Shown: piece by piece, positions 1 through 10,763 of the stretch
Layout of the letters: each line of letters begins with the position of its first letter
Numbering within the stretch: the stretch's first letter is position 1
From: Homalodisca vitripennis
Lineage: Eukaryota; Arthropoda; Insecta; Hemiptera; Cicadellidae
Direction of reading: 5' to 3'
DNA length: 64,000 bases
NCBI RefSeq assembly: GCF_021130785.1
Contig: NC_060210.1
Location: 186,814,501-186,878,500, forward strand
Notes under the pieces: model-generated
Seen by the model: only the letters and a program-made list of their open reading frames with translations
Told to the model about the DNA's origin: nothing
Databases searched by the model: none
Position numbers and translations under genes: made by a program

Positions 1-409
1 GATCTTTTTCAGACGGGGACCATATCTCAAAATCATAACACCAGCATTGGTCTTTCTTCGGGACATGAACACCTATATTTAGTTTAATTAGGGCTTCTTT
101 GTACGTTGTTTTGCACACAGGTTTGGCATTTTTATCTTTACAATATTCTATGTACAGAGTGTACATTCTTTCTTTATTCAAAATACTTTCGAGGTACTCC
201 TTCTTTGTGTCTTTTCTACACCAGTGAGGAGGTATCCTTGGGAAGGAGTTTATGTGTTGTAACATAAGATTCAATGATCCTTCAGAGTATTTAGTGGGAG
301 GAGAAGATTTTCCCCTTCCCTCATCTTTCAATATACCAGTAGTGGAACATTTATATTTCGTGGAACTTTTATATATATTTAGTGGAACCCAGCCAATTTC
401 AGATTCCAT
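1..409 (-). CDS. Uncharacterised repeat-type protein, N-terminal 136 residues, cut by window edge
   Basis: Reading the minus strand from ATG at 409-407, the frame stays open for 136 codons to the left edge with no stop. The start is MESEIGWVPL, and upstream sequence is AT-rich with stops. The composition is protein-like: Lys-, Cys- and Tyr-rich with little low complexity. Segments PPHWCRKDTKKEYL, RMYTLYIEYCKDK and VHVPKKDQCWCYDFE resemble, from memory, a family of uncharacterised insect proteins with H-Y-x-R-K, L-Y-x-x-Y and P-K-K-D-x-C motifs that occurs in many genomic copies and is thought to be transposon-linked. The Cys residues near the edge (C-W-C) could be the start of a zinc-binding segment. 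It is far from the phosphatase cluster and on the same strand. It could be a host gene exon or a young transposon ORF. Function unknown. Confidence 0.55.
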   Translation of the reverse strand, partial: MESEIGWVPLNIYKSSTKYKCSTTGILKDEGRGKSSPPTKYSEGSLNLMLQHINSFPRIPPHWCRKDTKKEYLESILNKERMYTLYIEYCKDKNAKPVCKTTYKEALIKLNIGVHVPKKDQCWCYDFEIWSPSEKD

Positions 410-1170
410 ATTTAATTATTAATTGGTCTTAGTAAATAAAATTACACCAGTTTAAACAATGTTTATTGTCACTGACAACATCCTGTTTATAATGACACAA
501 TCTGGAATCCTCAGCTGTGCTGGATTAACAGCTAATTGTTTGCCAATTACAGCTATTTCACAGATTAAAAATGGAAAATGAAAATGCTATGTGTAATTTT
601 AAAAGTGTTGTCTTTTTACTCAGTTATTATGATAGCTTCAAACTACAAGGCAGACAACAGAATTGGTTCATACGCCTTTGTTCCATGATTCTGCTATCTG
701 AAATCAGAAGGCGTAAGCACATACGCCTCTTTTCCATGATGCCAAATGAAAAAATCTGGTTAATACGCCCCCTTGTTTTTTAGGTATAAAAAAATAAACT
801 ACAAAAGATAAACATACAAAAACTTGACAGAATATGCGCCTTGATGTAAGAAGTAAAAATATGCAAAAAATCTCAAAATCGGAAAAATGGCTCATACGCC
901 CCTATTCTATGAGACCCTCGATATGTTATTAACTGAAAGAGCCTTTTCAATGTGATCAGCTGTTCTTTGTAAACATATATAATGCGACAAAATAAATATA
1001 TATTTATATCATTTAATTACTATTTTAAATTTCTTTACACTTATAGTTTGAAAGCATAGAGTAAGCTTAAGTGAAACAGCAAATTTTGTTTCAACTGTTT
1101 CTGCAATCACTGTTAATCATAGACTTTACTATCCAGATAAGGACAATTCAAATTTGACGTAAAATTTCAC
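410..1170. other. AT-rich spacer with scattered TACGCC motifs
   Basis: No gene recognised. Between 663 and 905 a short motif (CATACGCC followed by C-rich or T-rich sequence and often CCATGA) recurs about four times at uneven spacing, at about 668, 720, 762 and 890. This looks like a degenerate short repeat rather than coding sequence. Confidence 0.5.
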
Positions 1171-1199
1171 CTTTAACTGTAATATTTATCTATTATAAA

Positions 1200-1757
1200 C
1201 CATTCTCGTGCTTGATCAGAAGTTGCAATGCAGACTGTAATAATATGTACCTAAAATATACCTATTTTCGTTTCAAAATTACATTGAGCACCATCATTTA
1301 TTACATTGTATGTGCGCTAATGAATTCCGACTTTTTGACTCCTGTCCACGATGGTCTAATATAGTTCAATTGTATACAAAAATCATGGAATATTGGAGAA
1401 AAAATTCCAGTTATTTCACAGGTGCATATTAAGACTGTTTCAAAATTTAAATCTTAAATAGATCATGAGCTTTAGGAGTATCTTTTCAGTGATCTCAGAA
1501 GGGTAATAACGACATTCAAAAGAAAATATTCCTCCTATGTCCAATTTTTTCTGTAGGAAATAGTGTGCGAAGCCGTGGGTATTTGGGTTGTAATTGGTAT
1601 TTTATTGAAAATGAAGAGTTTTCGTTATAAAATACTACAAATTTATTGACGAACTAGAGCTGTTGCCCGCAGCCAATTGCGCATAATTGCTTTTACTAAG
1701 TAATATAAGGACTATGGTTCTTAAGATTTGCGTGCGAAGCCATGGGTAACAGCTAGT
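1200..1757 (+). repeat. Dispersed retroposon copy ending in GCGAAGCC...GCTAGT tail
   Basis: The 5' part (GTGCTTGATCAG then a T-G-C-A-A-T-G-C-A-G-A-C-T block, near 1207-1235) matches blocks in the copies at 20047 and 22319. The 3' end at 1731-1757 is the tail CGTGCGAAGCCATGGGTAAC followed by AGCTAGT. An earlier, diverged tail-like block is at 1565-1581. No coding capacity is seen. It is probably a non-autonomous non-LTR retroposon. Confidence 0.5.
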
Positions 1758-1806
1758 TAATCAATAATAAAAAGAATTGTCGGTAATAGTTAAAAGCTGT
1801 GCAATC

Positions 1807-2295
1807 CTCCAAAATAAAACAAACATTGGACATCGATACAGAAGTACTCTAACCATATTGAGTTTAAAAATAAAATCATCATTAATTAATTGAACTCTCT
1901 CATTAATATTGATTTTATTATTTTTAGTTCTTATACTATATAATTAAAAATACAATAAATACAATACGAATAAAAAATATTACTAAATTCGTCCGTAAGA
2001 ACTTAAAATTGTGCAATCATCCGATGAATAAAAATATATTAGACTTGAATAAGGACATAATTTTGACATACTCAGTTTAAAAATATAATCCTTATTAATT
2101 AATCAAACTCTCATAATATAAAATATATTATTCTTAGTTTTTATTCATTTCATCTTACATTTAATGCTAATTATTAAACACAATTAACTCGAGACACCAC
2201 ACTTTACTGAATTCAATATTAAATTTCCCAGTTATTACATAAATTTCACATATTTTTTAATATTTACTCAGAGTTGTTTAACCTTTGAATTAACT
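1807..2295 (+). repeat. Direct repeat copy 1 (~490 bp)
   Basis: Matches 3355-3837 in the same orientation over nearly its whole length with many small changes. Shared landmarks include AATAAAACAAA at the start, TTCGTCCGTAAGAA, AATTGTGC(A/G)ATCATC, CATTTCATCTTACA and TTTAATATTTACTCAGA at the end. Each copy contains an internal ~190-bp partial duplication (the TTATTAATTAAT C(A/G)AACTCTC block occurs twice). It is non-coding. Confidence 0.7.
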
Positions 2296-2728
2296 TTTTA
2301 TGTATATTGAGATCAACTCACACCAGTTTCAAGTAGCCTTTCGGTTAGGGGCTGTCACCAACACACTCTTACACGGTTTAAAATAATAACGCGACGAACG
2401 TTCCTGCTAACAACATCTCGGTCGAATGGTTAGCAGACGTTTTATACAATCTATAATTAATTCAAACACATAAATTGAGTATTTCACAAGAAGATTAGCG
2501 CAATTAGTTTTAAATATAATCTTCTAAATGACAAGTGCTTGATTTTCCCCCATCAATTAATTAATATATTAATTAATCGAACCATGACAAAAATTAAATA
2601 GATAACCTAAAATTATCAAAATATCTAACACATTTCGATGAACTCATTGGGAGTACCAAAGTTCGAGGTTTCAGTTGCAACACTCCTTTTCAGCAATAGT
2701 GTATAATTATAACACTGATAATAATGTT

Positions 2729-2737
2729 TATAAATAG
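2729..2737 (+). promoter_or_regulatory. TATA box (TATAAATAG)
   Basis: A consensus TATAAATAG, lying between the two ~490-bp direct repeats and 112 bp before a short ATG-initiated frame at 2849. A possible initiator (TCTTCATTG) lies about 30 bp downstream. Sequence match only. Confidence 0.35.
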
Positions 2738-2848
2738 CCCCATGTATACTAGAGAAGTCTTCATTGTTTGTCCAATAAGTATTCTTACACAGTTATGTGT
2801 GCACTATGGCAGCGTAACTCATTCAAACTTTGAGGTAAAAAGTCACTC

Positions 2849-3082
2849 ATGGCGTCTCAGTTATGGACAGGATGGTATTATCAAAACGTTATGAATGGTA
2901 AGAGCGGTACGAATAGTAATTTAAAAGTTGTAGTATCGTATTTTTACACACAGAGAGTAGTAAACAATGCAGGCACTTTTCTTTCCCTTCAAGGACTAGA
3001 TGAGGATTTGCTAGACTACTCAAAAGTGTTTGAAAATGAAATTTTCCAACAGGTCGTTTGCCATTTCGAAAGTTTCTCTTGA
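2849..3082 (+). CDS. Short unidentified reading frame between direct repeats (77 aa)
   Basis: A 77-residue frame starting MASQLWTGWYYQN, preceded by a TATA box at 2729. It is not recognised as any family. A second frame (about 3123-3310) continues with Cys-rich protein-like sequence (RYCCIPDHCDKERC), so the segment may be a frameshifted relic of a larger protein of a mobile or viral-like element flanked by the direct repeats at 1807 and 3355. It could equally be chance. Treat as hypothetical. Confidence 0.2.
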   Translation: MASQLWTGWYYQNVMNGKSGTNSNLKVVVSYFYTQRVVNNAGTFLSLQGLDEDLLDYSKVFENEIFQQVVCHFESFS

Positions 3083-3354
3083 AAGTTTTCCAGTTAGAAA
3101 ACAGAAATAATTCTACACACACTTAAGTAGAACACAAAAAATTCAAGCAGTTCAATTTTTGAGAATCTCTTTTGCCTGTGTAAAAGATAATTGGAGATTT
3201 ACCAGGCTGGAATATAGCGGCCTAAAAGTGTTCAGATATTGTTGCATTCCAGATCACTGCGACAAAGAAAGGTGCGTGAATTTTACCATCTCCTTCCTAT
3301 CGTGCATTTAAATTTAAAAAAAAAACAAAAACAAAAATACTAACATTTTCCTTA

Positions 3355-3837
3355 GCAATAAAACAAATATTGGACTTGAATACGGAAATACCTTTGACAT
3401 TGAGTTTCAAAATAAAATCGTTATTAATTAATCGAACTCTCGTTAATATTAAATATAATATTCTTAGTTCTTATGCTTTATATAAAAAAATACAATAACC
3501 ACAAAACAAATAAATAGTATTACTAACTTCGTCCGTAAGAAACTAAAATTGTGCGATCATCTGAAAAAAATATATTGGACTTGAATAAAGAAATTTTTTG
3601 ACATACTCAGTTCAAAAATAAAATCCTTATAAATGAATCTAAATTTCATTAAAATTAAATATACTATTCTTAAGTCTTATACTATACATTTCATCTTACA
3701 ATTAATAGTAATTATTAAATACAATTAACTCCAGGCACCATATTTTGCTGAATTCAAAACTGAATGTCCCCGATATTACATAAAGTTCGCATATATTTTT
3801 TAATATTTACTCAGAATTGTTTCACCTTTGAACTACG
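3355..3837 (+). repeat. Direct repeat copy 2 (~480 bp)
   Basis: Partner of 1807-2295, same orientation, about 1.06 kb downstream of its end. It has the same internal partial duplication. Together the two copies bracket 2296-3354 like terminal repeats, but no clear TG...CA ends or target duplication were identified. Confidence 0.7.
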
Positions 3838-4784
3838 CTTTGTAAAGTATGTTATTCTTTTTTGTTTCATTTAATACGAGGAAATTAATTAACACGCTTC
3901 CCAATGGAGGCTTCAAATTTGAAAGTTAAAAAGAAACTTTATTTAGAACCAGTTAATTTCATCAGGCCTGAAATTTTTGAATTGAAAATTCAACAATATT
4001 ATACAATACTGAAAACAACTATACACAACTTTTAGTGAAGTAGGAAATCAAAGGAGATAGAATAGACTTACGGTTTGAGATGAGACCCTATCACCATAAC
4101 TTGTCTTCAACAACTGAACTCATCTCACAAAAAATGTACTAAGGGTGATGTAGGAAGATGGAGGGAGGTGGTGGGACAAAAATGGGAGACAGAAGAAAGG
4201 CACATGTGACAAATAACGTTTCAACAATGTGCAGACATTGGAATCAGCTGTTCTGTCCGTAATCTGCCTCGGACTCGCGCGGCAGACCTGTCTGTCCGTA
4301 AATGTGCACTAAATTCACTAGCTAGTAAAAAGGAGCCTAATGCCTCCCACTTATCTCTACTGAGTCCCAGTAGTGGCGCAGTTCTTCCTGTTTCGTAATG
4401 GCTGTTATGGTGGCGCGAGGTCTTGATATAATGCCCTGATGTTGGAGCTTGTCATTTGTGTATGTTGTCTTTGAAGTTAGTGAACGACATTGCAAAGATG
4501 CCTATGGTGTTGGTATGTAATACATTCAAACAATAGTAAAGTTAGTTTCAACATTAAAGGTAAAGATGAAAGTGTAACAATGTTACATTGTTTTACGGGT
4601 TACCATCGTTCAATCATAAACAAATTTTCCGTGTGACATAATTAACACATGTGATAGGGTTAATTTGCTGGATGCATTTGAAAGAATTTCCTTACCTTCT
4701 GTTGGACACTACGATACTCGTAATTTTCAAAAATACGTAAAATACGGTACTATGTAAATTTATATTAATTTGAAAGAAAAATTG
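3838..4784. other. Spacer without recognised gene
   Basis: Mixed-composition sequence, more GC-rich around 4240-4450 (AGTGGCGCAG, GGTGGCGCGAGG). No convincing coding frame, RNA gene or transposon ends seen. Confidence 0.4.
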
Positions 4785-5518
4785 ATTACTTTTTGACCTA
4801 TTGAACACGAGTATATTTTAAGATCAAGATGATTTATTGAATACGTAAAGGTTGTAAGATCAAGATGGCCTATTGTATACGTGTGGATTATAAGATCAAA
4901 GTGACCTAATGAGTAAATCAATTTGACTTATTGAACACGTGTAGATTGTAAGATCAAGGTGACCGATTGAACACGTGTACATTTTTATATCACGGTAACA
5001 TATCAAATAAATCATTTTAACCTATTGATCACTTGTAGATTGTAAGATCAAGGTGACCTATTGAGTAAATCAATTTGACTTATTGAACACGTGTAGATTG
5101 TAGGATAAAGGTGACCTATTGAGTAAATCAATTTGACTTATTGAACACGTGTAGATTGTAGGATAAAGGTGACCTATTGAGTAAATCAATTTGACTTATT
5201 GAACACGTGTAGATTGTAGGATAAAGGTGACCTATTGAGTAAATCAATTTGACTTATTGAACACTTGTAGATTGTAGGATAAAGGTGACCTATTGAGTAA
5301 ATCAATTTGACTTATTGAACACGTGTAGATTGTAGGATAAAGGTGACCTATTGAGTAAATCAATTTGACTTATTGAACACTTGTAGATTGTAGGATAAAG
5401 GTGACCTATTGAGTAAATCAATTTGACTTATTGAACACTTGTAGATTGTAGGATAAAGGTGACCTATTGAGTAAATCAATTTGACTTATTGAACACGTGT
5501 AGATTATGAGATCAAGGT
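4785..5518 (+). repeat. 58-bp minisatellite
   Basis: The last eight units (GACCTATTGAGTAAATCAAT ... AACAC(G/T)TGTAGATTGTAGGATAAAGGT) start at 5055, 5113, 5171, 5229, 5287, 5345, 5403 and 5461, exactly 58 bp apart and nearly identical. Upstream to about 4785 the units are degenerate and of uneven length. Units alternate between AACACGTGT (containing the palindrome CACGTG) and AACACTTGT. Older units at the left and homogenised units at the right fit recent expansion from the right side. Confidence 0.9.
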
Positions 5519-6442
5519 TGGAATCGGTATTGCATAATTAAAAAGTAAGGATATTGTACTTACTTAAAGTATGCTGATATTTTTTCCTGTGAGAAAATTG
5601 CTACTTACCATTAAAGCAGTAAAATATGTAACGTTAACACAGTTTTGATTTTTTGCGGTCTTAGACTAAAACTAAATGTGCAAAAATGCCATAACAAACT
5701 TTGTCACAGTTAAATAATACTGGATAGTTACGTTCAAATATTACATAGAAAAATATCTAAAACACAAAACACACAATGCCGGCCGGAACACAGCACTGAA
5801 CACTGGAAGGTTAAGATAATCCACTGTTGTGTGGCCTTGAAAGTATCTTATCTGTGTGCCGATTAAGAGTGTAGGTTTATTTATATTTCCGACTTTAATA
5901 CGACTTTCATCAAACTACTATTAATAGAGTTATTATTTCTTCATTAAACTTGCTTTCTTTTTGATGTAGTCATTATCTTCTCAGTTTCACAGTTCACGAC
6001 CACATTCTTATTACTGCTGATGACCTTAATATTATTATGACTTCTAGGAAGTTTAGTCGGCAAATTTTTTGTTTGTAACTTTAAAAAATGTACTTTTAAT
6101 CTTTGTTTGGGTTGTTTTTTAATAGTTTTTCGAGATCGGGCTGTGCCACTTTTCTTTGATTTTTATTTTTTAAATATTTACTATTTTGAGCCACTTATTC
6201 CACACAGGGCAGTCTGAACGCTGTAAATTATACAATCAAACCTATAATATAGGGCGAGTCCTGAACTATGACGTAATTAGACTGGACGGATAGTGTGACT
6301 TAGCCACTGGTGGTGGGCAGTGTGGCCTGCCGATTGAAACCTGGTGCCTCTTCCACCTTTTTTGAAATTTAACTAGAGTTTCACCGAGTTTTGAGTGTTT
6401 GAATTAATCAATTATTATATTTTTATATTCGAAAATTATAAA
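5519..6442. other. Spacer without recognised gene
   Basis: AT-rich, nothing supported on either strand. Confidence 0.4.
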
Positions 6443-6537
6443 ACAGAGAGAGAGAGGGGGGGAAAGGAGAGAGGGGGGGTGAGAGGGAGGGGGAGGGGGG
6501 GAGGGAGAGAGAGAGAGAGATAGAGAGGAGAGAGAGA
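6443..6537 (+). repeat. Polypurine (GA/GGGA) tract
   Basis: About 95 bp of almost pure G and A on the plus strand: GAGAGA runs at both ends with G-runs of 5-7 in the middle. A simple-sequence tract that could form triplex or G-rich structures. Confidence 0.85.
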
Positions 6538-9054
6538 ATACCTTATCACAAACAAAATTGACGCGATGTTCCCATGAAGGTTTCTGTTATAAAAATTCCA
6601 TTTTATTTTTCAAGTATTGATTTATGATTTACTTAATATAATCATGGTTTCACTGCGCTCACTTGTTTCTTTAAATGTATTGTATTCACGGAGCGATCCA
6701 GCCTCTCTGTTTTTGGACATTCAGCTACTGTCAAAAATGCCGTCCTCAGTGTCTAAGGAAATTAAATAACTTACATGTACACATTCACAATTCATTAAAA
6801 ATCCAGAAATAAATTAGAGGTTTTCTTTGTTGCCTCGATATTTAAGTAAGAAGTTTTGTTATTTCAGTTATGCCTTCACTCTAATAAATTTTAAACACAT
6901 TCAAAGCAATAGCTAAATTCATTAAACATATGATCGTGCTGTCAAAGTATAATTTTTAAACTGAAAAATTCATTACATTTAACAGGTTCTTTCAAATCAT
7001 ATAACACGAATTTAGAGACCAAGATGGGGTTTAATACTTTAGAGGACCAGTGAGACGATGTTTAGGGGGATTTTAGAATTAAGAATAGGCCTATTTTCAT
7101 CCCAGGGACTGTAATAATTTCAGATCAGTTAGGATCTTTACATTCAATCATGTAAAAATTTCTGATACTCATTCCTTATTATAAAACAGCAAACGTTTTC
7201 TGTGTAGTGTAATACGTATGGAGTCAATTTCATAACTTTTTTACACATTTAGTTAACTTTGCTTATTATGGTTGTTTTCAGAATTAGATTCTCTACAATC
7301 TGTATTTCGAAAACCAATTTGTTTACTGGTCATTTAACAATGTTATTGGACATCAAACATTTAAGGCGGTATTTTTGTTATTAGATTTTTTGGCAAATTT
7401 CAAATTTTTTGCTCAAAAAAACTGTTCACACTACAACCTCTAGAGTGGTTTTATTTGATCTTTCAGGTGATTTTCCTTATAAATTCCACCTTGTGTGAGT
7501 TAAAAAGTAAGATCAAAAACATTTTCAGAATCACTTAATTTCACCAGGTGAACTGAAAACAAAGCAAAATCTTTCGCCAGCCATTACTCACTAATGGAGC
7601 GTTTTCCGCACCTACCTTCATATAACATTTTTTTTCTTATTTTTAGCTCTACAATCACGTCTTAAATATTCTCTACCATATTTCTGACTCACCCTGTATA
7701 AAAACGTTGTACTTCTAAAAAAAAAAAGTTATTATTGTGATCAGCTGAGATGGCATTATGGCGGCAGATGGCAGTGTGCGGATGGTGCGAGAGAGTGAAA
7801 GACAGAGAAAGAGTGAGAAGGAAAGAGAGGCGCGGACTGGGAAATATACAGTTCTCAGCGGATGCATGCTACACCCTTTATTTATGGTTTTAGCTACCTC
7901 ACCCCATGAAAATCGTCAGATTATATTTTTTCCGTAATAATACTTAAAAGATTTCCTTAAAAATGAAAAAAAGTTCAATCGCGCTTGAGTATTTCGAGGT
8001 AACGTATATTTTTACACCTTTTTCACGCCTATTTCCTTATGCCACGCTTAAATCGTCAGATTGTTGAAATCCCACTGTTCTACATGTACTTAACTTACCT
8101 TGTATTCATTTGACGCGAACGAGTTTTTCTGAGGATCGATTTATTTTACTATACTAGTCTGACGGTCTGCCCTCAACGCAGCCCCTATATTAAAGGTTCA
8201 TATGTGTTAGGGGTACATTACAGGTACGACATTTTCTCCCCATATTATTTTCTGACGCGCTCTAGTAACGCGAAAAATCCCCGCTCGGGCCTCACCTACT
8301 ATGATGCATGTAGCAAAAACCAAAGTTAATACCTAACTTCTACTCTAGATTTCAGTAGTAAACGAATTTTATACCACTGGAAAATATTGTTTTAAAACAC
8401 CATTGTGTTAACGTTAATGAATATAGCTGTGGATGTTTTCACATAACGTACTTCAAACTGTTGGATTCCCTTGACGCTATACTATGAAATTTTGACAGTG
8501 GCTTAAAGAAAAAACGTAGAAAAACGAACACTGACATGTCTGTACAAACCCATTCTTTCCCAGAATGCGGTCAGAAAAACAACAAGGACTATGACACAAA
8601 ATCGTATTAAACGATTATTTTTGAAATATTGCATGAACTTGTAAGAATTTCTTATTACCGGAAGTGATATGATTATTCCCTTCACCTTATTAGACTTCTC
8701 AGTCATACTTATGTACTTTACATTTTCTTTAGCGGGACTACAAGACGAACTTTAAACTATGGCACCGGAAACATCTTAGACCTTCTGTATACGACAAGGC
8801 TCTTTGACCAAAATAGGAATCCGAGACCTATGTATTTGTACTTTCTTGATTCTGTAAACTTATCTGCAGTGTCGAAAATATAATTAATTCGAACCATAAT
8901 TGCTACTACTCGTGTAAAATATAATATACGAGCCAGGTTAAACTCTGGACCATGAACAGTGCAATAATATGTCCTTAATGTGTACTCCACCATATTACTC
9001 GTACATAATAAGGACTTTTACTACATCGTACAAGAACTTCGATTTTAAAAATTG
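6538..9054. other. Spacer without recognised gene
   Basis: No family recognised on either strand. 7740-7860 is purine-rich. Small frames here are short and AT-biased. The end of this block (about 8700-9054) probably belongs to the retroposon whose tail is at 9055. Confidence 0.4.
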
Positions 9055-9083
9055 CTTACGAAGCTGCAGGAAACAGCTAGTAA
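9055..9083 (+). repeat. Retroposon tail (ACGAAGCTGCAGGAAACAGC then TAGTA)
   Basis: Diverged copy of the tail GCGAAGCCGCGGGTAACAGC + TAGT seen at 1731, 22993 and 57516, marking the 3' end of another plus-oriented copy of the same dispersed family. Confidence 0.5.
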
Positions 9084-9465
9084 TATAATAAATACAATTT
9101 AAATTGTATACTATTATAAAAAGTATTATTTCGCTTTGTTTTTAAAACCACTTTGGTAAAACCTTCTCAAGAAACACTTCTTAAACATACGAGCAACGCA
9201 CAGAACAATTACTGCTATTGTTAGTCATCTTGAATATTCAAAAACAAAAATTTGTTTGTGTTTAAACATTTAATTTCTTAAACATAATTGTGTACATTAT
9301 CTGACCTAAAACAGCAAAATTTCCAGCGTAGGTGTAAAATTTGTAATGACATTTAACCTACGAGTATTTTAAAAATTATTTGCTGTCATGGCTTTTTTTT
9401 GGTGTCAACTCAGCTGATATAAAATCATTTAACTTTCTGAAGATCCTTAAAAACTGACTTGGATA

Positions 9466-10427
9466 TTATCGAGTATAATGGAGCCTGGCGTTTATTACTG
9501 CTTCAAGTCTGATTTCTTTTATTGATAGCCAAATAGTATCGGGGTCTATTTTGGGCAGAGAAGATACCATAGTTCGGACAGGACGATTAAGTTCAAGATT
9601 AGAGGAGACAATTTCCCTATCTACAAATGCTTCCCTGAGAAGTAAAATGTTTGGAATTTTTTTGTAACAGAGGGCCAGGTTTCCTAGGCCTTGTAGTTGC
9701 CTCTCAGCCATCCGGCTTATTGTGCACCCTCTCCCAGGTTTAAGCTGTATCAAATCCCAGGCCTTTAAAAAAACCATGAGATCTTCTGAACAATGCTTTC
9801 CTGTTCCAACCCCTCTTCCGTATGCATAAGAACAACTAGGGACCTTGAGTGTTTGCTCTGTAATGCCGGACATTCAAATATGACGTGCTTGGCTGTTTCG
9901 TCAGCCTCGCCACATTTCCTGCACAGTGTTTCCTGAACTGGAATACCTATTCTGTTCAGGTGACTTCGGAATATCCAATGACCTGTAATAAAACCAGTCA
10001 CCTTTCGGATCTCCGTTCTACTCATTCTAAGGGCATCTGCTGCAATGTTCCTTGATGGTCCCTTGAGCATCCGCTTTGCTTGTACATTCCCCTCAGTATT
10101 TCTCCAATGTTGTAGGTGTTTGTTAACCATCCACTTGGTAACTGATCTACGTGCTAAGTTATATGAGACCCCACACGTTGGTTCAGGACCGGTAAGAGGA
10201 CAGTTGGCTCCCAAGTTAGCGCAACTGTCTGCCCCTTCATTACCTGTGATTCCTCTATGTCCAGGCACCCAAGTTAGAATAAATTTATTGGTTTTCGCCA
10301 GCAATTTCATGACCTTATGGCATTCCCAGACTGTCTTCGAATTACAGTCATGGTTGGCCAAGGCCTGCAGAGCAGCCCTGCTGTCCGAGGTAATGTAGAT
10401 GGTTTTGCCTTTGTAGCCCCTTTCCAC
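9466..10427 (-). pseudogene. LINE (non-LTR retrotransposon) fragment: RNase H and CCHC-like tail
   Basis: Minus-strand frame from 10427 encodes about 220 residues of a retrotransposon RNase H domain: SDSRAAL (active-site Asp near residue 15), WVPGHRGITGNEGAD (His 57 and Asp 67), then a C-terminal module GHWIFRSHLNRIGI and CRKCGEADETAKHVIFECP with Cys 169, Cys 172, His 181 and Cys 186, typical of LINE ORF2 ends. The frame breaks near 9775 and continues in another frame (FLKAWDLIQLKPG) to about 9466, so it is frameshifted. The RT and endonuclease are absent upstream on this strand. It is a decayed 5'-truncated copy. Confidence 0.85.
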
Positions 10428-10429
10428 AT

Positions 10430-10760
10430 TAACTCATGTTTGCCATGGAACTGAATTGACCAGAATAATCAGCTGGCTTATTTTGCTAACCATATCGGTG
10501 GTTACGCTGACTTGTATTATTGCTTGGTCTATTATATATTGGTCGGAATGGTTATTTTCTAGTCCGGAATATGAATAACCACTATTACGACCATTACGGT
10601 AGTGACATCCGACTGTAGTTCTCCTGACTTCCTGACCATGTAATCGATCATGACAAAAACAGTCCGTTGTTTTACTGACGGTTCTGTCATTGGTTATCGC
10701 GACAATGGCAACTTTCGAGGCGTACAGAATGCTGAGTGCAGGGATCCCACTCACTCTCCA
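10430..10760 (+). other. Possible inverted LINE segment with TDGS motif
   Basis: Plus-strand frame with stop near 10641 reads RCFTDGSVIGYRDNG at 10665-10709. F-T-D-G-S is the first active-site block of retrotransposon RNase H, which is missing from the adjacent minus-strand fragment. This may be a 5'-inverted part of the same insertion (as made by twin priming), or chance. Confidence 0.25.
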
Positions 10761-10763
10761 CAT

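Noticed and set aside
5055..5518. CRISPR-like array
   Set aside because: Units are contiguous with no unique spacers, and the DNA is eukaryotic; it is a minisatellite.
10045..10398. 117-codon plus-strand frame
   Set aside because: Shadow of the LINE RNase H reading frame on the other strand.
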